Below are positions 16,094-23,656 of a DNA stretch of 64,000 bases, piece after piece. Below the pieces are notes generated by a model. It ran no database searches, was not told the DNA's origin, and saw nothing but the letters and a program-made list of their open reading frames with translations. Origin of the DNA: Pseudomonadales bacterium (GTDB lineage: Bacteria; Pseudomonadota; Gammaproteobacteria; Pseudomonadales; Azotimanducaceae). Numbering within the stretch: position 1 is the stretch's first letter; every line of letters starts with the position of its first letter. The translations under genes and the position numbers were made by a program. The stretch is taken from assembly GCA_017642855.1 (NCBI GenBank), contig JAEPOO010000001.1, forward strand, positions 1,335,072 through 1,399,071, in the 5' to 3' direction.

Positions 16094-17275
16094 ATGTCTA
16101 GGGAAATGCTTGTGGAGATGGCGAAGAACAACATCGCCCACGGTGATGCCGGCACCATCCCGCAACCCGATGAAATTCTTAAAGTACCTGCCGCCAACTA
16201 CTACGACGAAACTCGGTGGCAGCAGGAAATGAAACAGGTATTCAAACGAATGCCTCTGATGATGGCGATGACGGCCGAGGTCAAGCATCCCGGCGACTAC
16301 AAAGCCATGAACGCCGGCGGCGTGCCTGTTTTGATTTCCCGAACTGAGTCCGGCGCAGTTAAAGCGTTCGTCAATATGTGTAGTCATCGCGGCGCACAGA
16401 TCATGGACGAAGGATGCGGTAATACCCACCGGTTCACCTGCCCTTACCACGCCTGGTCATACAATGTTGAAGGCGACCTGATCGGCGTGTACGCGCCGAA
16501 AGACTTTGGTGATGTCGACAAGTCGCAATACGGACTGACCGAGCTGCCCTGTCTTGAAAAGGCCGGACTTATCTGGGTGACCATCGATCCAAATTCCACT
16601 CTGGATATTGATCTCTTCCTTTCGGGCTACGACGAACTGTTGTCGCACTTTGGTTTTGAGGATTGGCACCTGTTCGCCAGCCAGCGGGTCGAAGGACCCA
16701 ACTGGAAAATCGCCTATGACGGTTACATGGATCTCTACCATTTGCCGATCTTGCACAAGAACACATTCGGCCCGGACTTTCCCAACCAGGCGATCTATTA
16801 CAGCTGGGGTCCTCACCAGCGTGTCGCCGGTCCCATGAAAGGTTTGAAAGAGATGCTTGGCGATGATGACGCCAAGTGGCCAACCGAACTGCTGGTCGCT
16901 GGCGTCTGGACCATTTTTCCACATGTCTCGATCGCCGGATTTGATGGTGGCGGTCGAGCCGTCATGATTTCCCAGCTGTTCCCTGGTGAAACACCGGGTA
17001 CCTCATACACCATTCAGAATTATCTGATGGAAAAAGAGCCACCCGATGAAGCGTCACGTAAGGCTGCGCTGGATCAGTTCGACTTCCTTCGATACGTCGT
17101 GCAGGAAGAGGACTATGCCACCGGACTCAAACAACAGAAGGCACTGGAGACCGGCGCTAAAGACCACGTCCTGTTCGGTCGAAACGAAGAAGGCGGTCAC
17201 AACTTCCATCGATGGGTCGACACCATTCTCGACACTTCAGACGAGGATCTCCCAAAGCTGTTTAAAACAGGATAA
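16094..17275 (+). CDS. Rieske non-haem iron oxygenase, alpha subunit
   Basis: A 393-residue ring-hydroxylating oxygenase large subunit. The Rieske cluster ligands are CSH (in NMCSHRGAQ) and CPYH (TCPYHAWSY). The mononuclear iron motif is YDGYMDLYHLPILH, with Asp-x2-His-x4-His. It would use O2 and electrons from a separate ferredoxin and reductase to hydroxylate or demethylate a substrate; no reductase, ferredoxin or small subunit is adjacent. GGAGGAGG lies upstream of the ATG. It heads a plus-strand unit with a crotonase (3-base gap) and an alcohol dehydrogenase. The substrate is unknown. Confidence 0.92.
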   Translation: MSREMLVEMAKNNIAHGDAGTIPQPDEILKVPAANYYDETRWQQEMKQVFKRMPLMMAMTAEVKHPGDYKAMNAGGVPVLISRTESGAVKAFVNMCSHRGAQIMDEGCGNTHRFTCPYHAWSYNVEGDLIGVYAPKDFGDVDKSQYGLTELPCLEKAGLIWVTIDPNSTLDIDLFLSGYDELLSHFGFEDWHLFASQRVEGPNWKIAYDGYMDLYHLPILHKNTFGPDFPNQAIYYSWGPHQRVAGPMKGLKEMLGDDDAKWPTELLVAGVWTIFPHVSIAGFDGGGRAVMISQLFPGETPGTSYTIQNYLMEKEPPDEASRKAALDQFDFLRYVVQEEDYATGLKQQKALETGAKDHVLFGRNEEGGHNFHRWVDTILDTSDEDLPKLFKTG

Positions 17276-17278
17276 ACC

Positions 17279-18124
17279 ATGGCTCACGAATTTGTTCTTG
17301 TAGATACACCTTCAGAGGGTGTCTCACGTATCACACTCAACCGGCCGGATTCACGTAACGCGCTTAATAATCAGATACGCGGTGAAATCTTCAGTCAGCT
17401 GGAGGCGAACGACCTGGACAACAGCGTTCGTGTCACCATCATTCGCGGCGCCGGTCAGGCGTTCTGCGCTGGCTACGATCTGAAAGGTAATAACAACGAA
17501 GATCGCCCCTTCCATACCGCGGGCGGCGACGGCAGTTGGGCCAGGCATGTGGTTGAAGGCGCGTTTCGCATGTGGGATATGGCGAAACCGATCATTGCGC
17601 AGGTTCATGGCTACTGTCTCGCCGGCGGCACAGAACTCGCCACAGCCTGCGACCTGGTTTACGTGGCTGAGGATGCCAAGGTCGGCTATCCCGTTGTTCG
17701 GAGTATGAGCCCACCAGATAACCAGTTTTTTCCCTGGATTGTCGGTATGCGTCAAGCCATGGAAATGATGCTGACTGGCGATGCCATCAGCGGCACCCAG
17801 GCTGCTGAATATGGATTCGCCAATCGCGCTTATCCTCTGGAGCAACTTGAAGACGAAGTGCTGAAGATCGCAGAAAAGATCGCCAAAGTGCCGCCAGACA
17901 TTGAACAGATGAACAAACGCGCCGTACATCGACAGATGGAGTTGATGGGATTGCGCAGCGCAGTTCGTCAGGGTACCGAAATTCAGGCGCTGGCTTTTCA
18001 TACCAAATCCACACGAGCTCATTTCAAGGAACTGGCAGCTGGGTTGACGGATGCGCTATCAAAACGTGACGGCAAGTTCGGCGACTACCGAACCACAGAC
18101 AAAACTGCGGGCAAGGAAGACTAA
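17279..18124 (+). CDS. Enoyl-CoA hydratase/isomerase (crotonase) family protein
   Basis: A 281-residue crotonase-fold protein. Signature segments are LNRPDSRNALNNQ, the oxyanion-hole stretch AFCAGYDLKGNN and the second oxyanion region VHGYCLAGGTELATACDL. The catalytic glutamates of true enoyl-CoA hydratases are not clearly both present (the position after AGG carries T-E-L-A and the later site reads VGYPVVRSMSPP), so the reaction could be hydration, isomerisation or hydrolysis of an acyl-CoA. It follows the Rieske oxygenase by three bases. Confidence 0.9.
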   Translation: MAHEFVLVDTPSEGVSRITLNRPDSRNALNNQIRGEIFSQLEANDLDNSVRVTIIRGAGQAFCAGYDLKGNNNEDRPFHTAGGDGSWARHVVEGAFRMWDMAKPIIAQVHGYCLAGGTELATACDLVYVAEDAKVGYPVVRSMSPPDNQFFPWIVGMRQAMEMMLTGDAISGTQAAEYGFANRAYPLEQLEDEVLKIAEKIAKVPPDIEQMNKRAVHRQMELMGLRSAVRQGTEIQALAFHTKSTRAHFKELAAGLTDALSKRDGKFGDYRTTDKTAGKED

Positions 18125-18129
18125 AAACG

Positions 18130-19164
18130 ATGCAGGCTGTCACCATGGAGCGCGGCCTCCTGAAGTTAACCGAGTTGCCTGACCCAGTACCCGGCAAAGG
18201 TGAAGTCCTGGTTAAATCCATCGCCTGCGGCATCTGCGGCAGTGATCTACACGCCGCCCGACATACGGAAGACTTTGTAAATACAAGTCGTGAAGCCGGC
18301 GGCGCTTTTAAACTCACCACCTTTAACCCGGTCGTCATGGGTCATGAGTTCTGCGCAGAGGTTGTGGACTATGGTCCGAACACGGAAGGCAGCGTTGCCA
18401 AGGGCTCACTGGTCTGTGCTGCGCCGGTCCTGCTGCGCGAGCCCATGGAGCCAGTCGGCTACTCCGACCAGATTCCCGGCGGCTTTGCCGAATACATGTT
18501 GTTGTCTGAGTCTCTGATCGTCCCGGTACCATCAGGAACGGACGCAGACCTTGCGGCATTAACCGAACCAATGGCGGTTGGTTTGCATGCGGTCAACAAG
18601 GCAGAACTCAAGGGCGATGAGTCCGTCCTTATCATCGGGTGCGGCCCGGTCGGGCTTGCGATTATTACGGCACTGAAGAAAAGTTTTGGCGGCGCCATCA
18701 TCGCCGCAGACTATTCTACTGGCAGGCGGGCGCTTGCGGAATCCATTGGTGCACACGTCGTGATCGATCCCGCGGAGGTGTCTCCCTACGAACACCGCGA
18801 AGTCAGAAAAGACAAACTCGTTATCTTTGAGTGTGTTGGCGTTCCGGGGATGATCGACGACATATTTATGGGGGCGCCGCAGAATGCGAAGGTCATGGTG
18901 GTCGGCGTGTGTATGCAGCAGGATCACATTAGACCCCTGATCGCGATCAACAAAGAGCTATCTCTGCATTTTCTGCTTGGCTGGTCTATGGAGGAGTTCA
19001 CTGAAAGTCTGCACAAGATCGCTGATGGCACCTTTGATGTCGCGCCGCTGATTACCAGCCGAAAGACCCTTGCAGAAGTGCCCGATGCATTCGATGAGCT
19101 GGCAACCCCCAACACGCAAGCAAAGGTGCTGGTTAAGCCCTGGTCCAAAAATAAGGCGTCTTGA
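18130..19164 (+). CDS. Zinc-type medium-chain alcohol dehydrogenase
   Basis: A 344-residue medium-chain dehydrogenase with the catalytic zinc motif CGICGSDLHAA, a GHEFCAEVVD motif and the coenzyme loop IIGCGPVGLA. As in the paralogue at 11596, the structural-zinc cysteine lobe is absent. An insert follows the zinc motif (about residues 50-65). It lies five bases after the crotonase. Its last codons GCG TCT TGA form the beginning of a 28-base tandem repeat that runs on into the intergenic region, so the stop codon is repeated downstream. Confidence 0.88.
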   Translation: MQAVTMERGLLKLTELPDPVPGKGEVLVKSIACGICGSDLHAARHTEDFVNTSREAGGAFKLTTFNPVVMGHEFCAEVVDYGPNTEGSVAKGSLVCAAPVLLREPMEPVGYSDQIPGGFAEYMLLSESLIVPVPSGTDADLAALTEPMAVGLHAVNKAELKGDESVLIIGCGPVGLAIITALKKSFGGAIIAADYSTGRRALAESIGAHVVIDPAEVSPYEHREVRKDKLVIFECVGVPGMIDDIFMGAPQNAKVMVVGVCMQQDHIRPLIAINKELSLHFLLGWSMEEFTESLHKIADGTFDVAPLITSRKTLAEVPDAFDELATPNTQAKVLVKPWSKNKAS

Positions 19165-19222
19165 TTAGAGAGTCCTCAACAAAGCGTCTTGATTAGAGAG
19201 TCCTCAACAAAGCGTCTTGATT
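19156..19222 (+). repeat. 28-bp tandem repeat that includes a gene stop codon
   Basis: Two identical 28-base units (19156-19183 and 19184-19211) and an 11-base third copy (19212-19222). Each begins GCGTCTTGATT, where TCT TGA are the last codon and stop of the alcohol dehydrogenase. The array fills the gap before the convergent zinc-ribbon gene, whose stop is at 19229-19231. No hairpin of note is seen in the unit. Confidence 0.93.
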
Positions 19223-19228
19223 TAGCAA

Positions 19229-19615
19229 TTAGTCGTCAAACAGATCGTTCCACTTGTTCAGCGCGTCATCTTGATCCGGCAGATCAATCACATCATCGAC
19301 GTCAAGCTCGTCGACAGTTTCACCGCGAAACAACGCATCCAGATCAGACTTGGCGCGATCTCCTTTCGAGGCATCACTTTCGCTGTAGCGGTTGGTTGGC
19401 TTGAAGTAATCGCAGAAATTCGCGCTTTCTTTTTCAACGGGAGGCTCTGCCCTGTCGTGATCACAATAAGGACGTTTATCCGGCATGTAGTGTCGGCACA
19501 TCCGGCAACAGTGCAGTACCTCGAAGCACTTGCTGCAGTTCGCATGGCGACTGATCGGGCGCGGAATGTCATCCAGTGAAGCACCGCAATTCCAGCAAAC
19601 CAGCGGAGCAGTCAT
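19229..19615 (-). CDS. Small cysteine-rich (zinc-ribbon-like) protein, acidic C-terminus
   Basis: A 128-residue protein of unknown function. The N-terminal half carries many Cys: CWNCG, CSKC, HCCRMC and YCDHD, plus CDYF, as expected for one or two zinc-binding sites. The C-terminal third is highly acidic (VDELDVDDVIDLPDQDD) and ends WNDLFDD. I start it at ATG 19615, with GGAGAG upstream; a TTG four codons earlier is possible. Its start lies one base after the stop of the SelD fusion gene (TAATATG), so it is co-expressed with it. A metal or selenium link is only suggested by position. Confidence 0.75.
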   Translation of the reverse strand: MTAPLVCWNCGASLDDIPRPISRHANCSKCFEVLHCCRMCRHYMPDKRPYCDHDRAEPPVEKESANFCDYFKPTNRYSESDASKGDRAKSDLDALFRGETVDELDVDDVIDLPDQDDALNKWNDLFDD

Positions 19616-19616
19616 A

Positions 19617-21788
19617 TTACTCTCCAAAAGTGATGGCAGCAGACCCGGATACGCGACTTACGGTATGTCCGATGACAACAGCGGACTCGTAACCCTGCGC
19701 TCGGAGTTCTTCCAGCAGCCTGTCTGCCTCTTCTTCTGCAACAGACAGAAGTAAACCACCTGCGGTTTGCGGGTCAAAGAGGATTTCTGCTGATGGATCG
19801 TCAACGCTGATATCAACTGTCCGCCGATTCGCATCATGCAGGGTACTGCGGATGCCGAGCGCTTCCAGGCATACCTTGGCACCAGGGAGCCGCGGCAATG
19901 AATCAAGATTTATCATCACCCCTACTTCATCCGTGATCATTTCCTGCAGGTGGCCCGCCAAACCAAACCCTGTGACGTCCGTGCAGGCGTCTATGGAAAA
20001 CTGGCGAGCGAGTTGTGAGGCCCTGCGATTGGAGATCAACATGCTGTCGATGGCAGAAGCAATCCAATCGCCCTGTGCACGATACTGCATATCCGCCGCA
20101 AACAGCGCGCCTGTACCAAGCGGCTTGGTCAGAACAAGCACATTCCCGGTTTTTGAGAAGCCTTTACCCCACCGCTCGCAAGGCTTAACAGCACCGTTTA
20201 CAGTAAAGCCAACCGACAGCTCCATGCCTTCACTGGTGTGCCCGCCAATAAGACGTGCCCCTTCTTCTTTCAGTTGATCGAGCGAGCCGTGCATCAACTG
20301 CGTCAGCAGCGATCGACTGACGTCTGGCTTGCCATGAGGCAAAGTGATGCTGGCGAGGACAGACAAGGGTTTTCCACCGCAGGCGTAGATATCAGACAGC
20401 GCGTGACACACGGCAATTCTTGCCTGCAGATAGGGGTCATTCACAAATCCCCTGAAGTGATCGACGGACTGCAGCAACTGGTGGTTATCAGGCACCTGAA
20501 CAACCACCGCGTCATCATCGGGCACATCGCCAGGCATCAACTCACCCAACACCTCTGACAACAGATCCGAGGCCACTTTTGAACCGCAGCCACCACATTG
20601 CATCTGATCGTCAAATTCCGCCTGCAGGTCATTCACCGAAGCCCGTGGCATCTCGGGCAATTCGTTAAATCGCACCATAAAACGCTGATCGATCCAGTTT
20701 TTCCAGCGCCAGACCCAGGCACCTTCTGCACTTAAACCATTCCGGGAAGCAACCGCACCCTGATCTCCGGTTGAGATCAATGACAGAAACTGCGATTGAG
20801 GCTTGTAATTCTTGAGTGGCTTACCCTCAGCGTAGGCACAGACGTTGTGAAACAGCGGCGCACCCTGGCGCACAGCATAGACGCCCGCCTTCGGTCTGGG
20901 ATGATTGATCATGGCCGCACAATCGCCCACAGCAAAAATGTTCTCGTGCGAAACTGATTGCAGCGTATCTTTCACGGTGACAAACCCCCGCTCATCAACC
21001 GCTAGTCCTGAGTCTTCGGGCCAGGATTGCACGCCGGCCTGTGTCACCCAAAATACTTCGTCACAGGGAACTGATCGCCCGTCTACGGAATTGACCTGCC
21101 CCTCTCTATAATCATTGGCGAGGAATTCGCGATGCACATCGATACCCAGCTTCACCAGTTTCTTTTCAAAGCGGATGCGCACGCCGGCACTGAACTCCTC
21201 CAGAATCGTTTTACCGGAAGTAAAAACATGACAGCGGACCTTGTTCAGTGGTGATACCCGGGTGAGGTAATGATTCACCGCCAGGCACAGCTCAATACCG
21301 CCGGCACCGGCACCCACAAATCCCACATGTTCGATACCACCTTCTGCATAGCGCGCGAGAAATCGCTGCCAACGCTCCAGAAAGTTGGAAATGGGCTTTA
21401 CGGGGACCACCTGGTCTTGTTTGTTTTCAAGGAGCGACATGGACGGCGTACTGCCAATATCGAGTGACAACATGTCGTAACGCAAAGCAGGTCGGCCCCG
21501 GACAGCAACCTCCTGTTTCAGGGTATCGATCCCCGTGGCAGACGACAACACCAGATCTGCGCCAGCGAAACGACAAAGCGGCACCAGGTCTATGTGCACG
21601 TCGTCTTCTGAATAGTGCCCGGCAATCATACCGGGCAGCATTCCGGAGTATGGCGTTCTGGTATCCGGACTAATGAGCGTTACCTTCAGCCCAGGCAAAG
21701 GGTTCATCGCCAGCATCCGCAGGAAAATCACATGACTATGACCACCGCCAACCAGAACAAGCTCACGAGCGAGCGGGAAGGTATTCAA
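19617..21788 (-). CDS. selD: Fusion of FAD-dependent pyridine-nucleotide oxidoreductase and selenide, water dikinase (SelD)
   Basis: A 723-residue two-domain protein. Residues 1 to about 370 form an NDH-2-like FAD/NAD(P) oxidoreductase (LVGGGHSHV, GFVGAGAGGIE, NIFAVGDCA). Residues from about 395 form SelD, which makes selenophosphate from selenide and ATP. The active-site motif CGGCGSK places Cys401 and Lys404 at the positions of E. coli Cys17 and Lys20, and GGHTSEG, DVTGFGLAGH and DPQTAGG are intact, so activity is likely. Such fusions are known in some bacteria. The start is TTG at 21788, overlapping the esterase stop as TTGA. No selA, selB or selU is in the window, so selenocysteine and selenouridine use cannot be told apart. 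Confidence 0.93.
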   Translation of the reverse strand: MNTFPLARELVLVGGGHSHVIFLRMLAMNPLPGLKVTLISPDTRTPYSGMLPGMIAGHYSEDDVHIDLVPLCRFAGADLVLSSATGIDTLKQEVAVRGRPALRYDMLSLDIGSTPSMSLLENKQDQVVPVKPISNFLERWQRFLARYAEGGIEHVGFVGAGAGGIELCLAVNHYLTRVSPLNKVRCHVFTSGKTILEEFSAGVRIRFEKKLVKLGIDVHREFLANDYREGQVNSVDGRSVPCDEVFWVTQAGVQSWPEDSGLAVDERGFVTVKDTLQSVSHENIFAVGDCAAMINHPRPKAGVYAVRQGAPLFHNVCAYAEGKPLKNYKPQSQFLSLISTGDQGAVASRNGLSAEGAWVWRWKNWIDQRFMVRFNELPEMPRASVNDLQAEFDDQMQCGGCGSKVASDLLSEVLGELMPGDVPDDDAVVVQVPDNHQLLQSVDHFRGFVNDPYLQARIAVCHALSDIYACGGKPLSVLASITLPHGKPDVSRSLLTQLMHGSLDQLKEEGARLIGGHTSEGMELSVGFTVNGAVKPCERWGKGFSKTGNVLVLTKPLGTGALFAADMQYRAQGDWIASAIDSMLISNRRASQLARQFSIDACTDVTGFGLAGHLQEMITDEVGVMINLDSLPRLPGAKVCLEALGIRSTLHDANRRTVDISVDDPSAEILFDPQTAGGLLLSVAEEEADRLLEELRAQGYESAVVIGHTVSRVSGSAAITFGE

Positions 21789-22711
21789 AGTGCTTGGGTA
21801 CCCAGGTGCCCCCTCACATACTCAGCGATATCACTGACCGCCTTTTTTGCTTCCGGTATGATTCGCGCGAGGATGGGAAAGACATGCGGCATCTTGGGCC
21901 AGACATCCAATTTCACCTCGCCGCCAGTTTCACGAAGCTTTTGCGCAAGCCGTTCCGAATCACTCAGCAGCACTTCTGTGTCTCCCACCACAATATGCGT
22001 GGGCGGCAAACCTGACAGATCTGCAAAGATCGGCGAAGCCAGCGGCGCTTTGGGGTCCCTGTCCTTACCAAGATAAAACTCAGTGAATCGCCGGATGGCT
22101 TCCGGTGTGAGCATGGCGTCTTTATCTTCGTTCGTGATCATGGTTTCACCAGACCCCGACAGATCTACCCAGGGTGACAGCAACACAGCCGCTTTGGGTT
22201 GAGGAATACCCAGATTTTTAAGATTGACCATAAGGGCAACCGACAGACCACCACCTGCTGAGTCTCCACCCACCATGACCTTTTGGGGGTCTATGCCTTG
22301 ATCCAGCAACCATCGATAGGCCGCTGTCGCATCATCAATCGCCGCGGGGAAACGGTTTTCCGGCGCGAGGCGATAATCCACCATTAGAACTCTGACCCCA
22401 CCCTCTTTAGAGAGTCGCCAGGCCAGATCACGATGACCTGCAGGGCTGCCAAAGACATAACCACCGCCATGGAAGTAAACAAGCGCAGAATCATCGCTGC
22501 AGCCTGGCCAACAAACCCACTCTGCCTGAACACCTCCAGCATCAACTTCTTCGATGCTCACTTCCTCGGGCGTTTTACCCAGAGACCGGTTCGTTTGATC
22601 GCGAATGGCCGCCGGATCTTCAACACCGGCCATCTGGCCTCTGATCGTTCGACGGATAAAGAATGAAACAATGGATGCACGAATACTCATTTCGTTATGA
22701 TAACTCGCCAT
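21785..22711 (-). CDS. Alpha/beta hydrolase, hormone-sensitive-lipase-type esterase
   Basis: Esterase of about 308 residues. The HGGGYVFGS oxyanion motif and the nucleophile elbow GGDSAGGGL (GxSxG) are intact, with an Asp/His pair likely in VVGDTEVLL and MPHVF. The reading frame extends to 22837 but that part lies opposite the DUF1853 gene. ATG 22711 or ATG 22690 are the realistic starts; neither has a clear ribosome site. At 22711 the start codon shares the sequence CATG with the divergent start at 22710. Translational coupling with selD downstream. Confidence 0.85.
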   Translation of the reverse strand: MASYHNEMSIRASIVSFFIRRTIRGQMAGVEDPAAIRDQTNRSLGKTPEEVSIEEVDAGGVQAEWVCWPGCSDDSALVYFHGGGYVFGSPAGHRDLAWRLSKEGGVRVLMVDYRLAPENRFPAAIDDATAAYRWLLDQGIDPQKVMVGGDSAGGGLSVALMVNLKNLGIPQPKAAVLLSPWVDLSGSGETMITNEDKDAMLTPEAIRRFTEFYLGKDRDPKAPLASPIFADLSGLPPTHIVVGDTEVLLSDSERLAQKLRETGGEVKLDVWPKMPHVFPILARIIPEAKKAVSDIAEYVRGHLGTQAL

Positions 22712-23561
22712 GACCAAATCGGATAGAAACCTGCACGACCTCGCCTGGTGTCTGTCCAGCGCATCGCTGATGTCCCCGCGAGAAGAACACTGGAAAGAAC
22801 CCACGTGGTTTAACTCTGTGTCACTGCCCAGTGACATCGAAGCACCAGGCCAGAACAGCTATAAGCTCGGGATTCGGTTCGAAGACATCATCTGCAACTG
22901 GATCGAGGCCACTCCGGATCTCAAACTCCTCTCGAGAAATCTGGCGATACACGATGGTGAGCGAACCATCGGAGAATTCGACCTGCTGGTTCAACACGCC
23001 GAGCAGGTTGAGCACTGGGAACTGGCGGTTAAGTTCTATCTGGGATTGAACGACCAACGACAGCTCAGCAACTGGTTTGGACCCGACCCCAGCGATACGC
23101 TGGCCACAAAATTCAACCGGGTTAAGAATCACCAATTGAAGCTATCTGAACATCCCGCGGCACAGTCCCTGCTGAAACAGAACGGATGGGTAATTAACCA
23201 GACCCGTGCGTTTGTGAAGGGCCGTCTGTTTCATCCCTACAACGCTTTTCGTCACCGCGCATTTGACTACCCGCCAGAGGTTAACGAGAACCATGAGAAA
23301 GGCTGGTGGATGACCGACACCGGATTCGAACTCCAGGAAGACATGAAAGAGGGCTTGTTCACGATTCTGGAAAAACCTTTCTGGTTGGCACCCATGACCA
23401 GTGATCTGGAACTTGTCGTGATGTCTCACTCAGAGATCCTGCAATACCTGTCCAAGGAACATAACGGCGGCACTTTGCACATTGCACGATTGGATTCAGA
23501 CCTCAACGAGATCTCACGCGGCTTCGTCGTCCTCAGCCGATGGGTTAGCGCCTGCGGCTAG
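22710..23561 (+). CDS. DUF1853 family protein, PD-(D/E)XK nuclease-like
   Basis: A 283-residue member of the DUF1853 family. Diagnostic stretches are LHDLAWCLSSASLM at the N-terminus, KLGIRFEDII, RTIGEFDLLVQ, WELAVKFYLG and NWFGPDPSDTLATKFNRV. The E-x-D followed by E-x-x-x-K resembles the catalytic core of restriction-endonuclease-like folds, but no activity is known. It is divergent from the esterase gene. Its final codons GCC TGC GGC TAG lie in the first unit of a tandem repeat that continues beyond the stop. Confidence 0.83.
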   Translation: MTKSDRNLHDLAWCLSSASLMSPREEHWKEPTWFNSVSLPSDIEAPGQNSYKLGIRFEDIICNWIEATPDLKLLSRNLAIHDGERTIGEFDLLVQHAEQVEHWELAVKFYLGLNDQRQLSNWFGPDPSDTLATKFNRVKNHQLKLSEHPAAQSLLKQNGWVINQTRAFVKGRLFHPYNAFRHRAFDYPPEVNENHEKGWWMTDTGFELQEDMKEGLFTILEKPFWLAPMTSDLELVVMSHSEILQYLSKEHNGGTLHIARLDSDLNEISRGFVVLSRWVSACG

Positions 23562-23656
23562 AAAAGCGCCTGCGGCTAAGAGAAAGCGCCTGCGGCTAGA
23601 AAAGCGCCTGCGGCTAAGAGAAAGCGCCTGCGGCTAGAAAAAAGCCTGCGACTAAC
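23548..23656 (+). repeat. Alternating 18/20-bp tandem repeat spanning two convergent gene ends
   Basis: Five units share GCGCCTGCGGCTA and alternate in tail: units at 23548-23565 and 23586-23603 end GAAAA; units at 23566-23585 and 23604-23623 end AGAGAAA; the fifth (23624-23643) is an A-extended form of the first; a degenerate sixth (GCCTGCGACTAAC) follows to 23656. The higher-order period is 38 bases. Unit 1 holds the DUF1853 stop codon (TAG 23559-23561), and the sixth holds the stop of the convergent ABC gene (23652-23654). Confidence 0.95.

Noticed and set aside
17351..18022. A 223-codon minus-strand open frame opposite the crotonase
   Set aside because: Shadow frame of a conserved gene.
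19156..23656. CRISPR array
   Set aside because: The repeats are contiguous tandem units without spacers and no cas gene is present.
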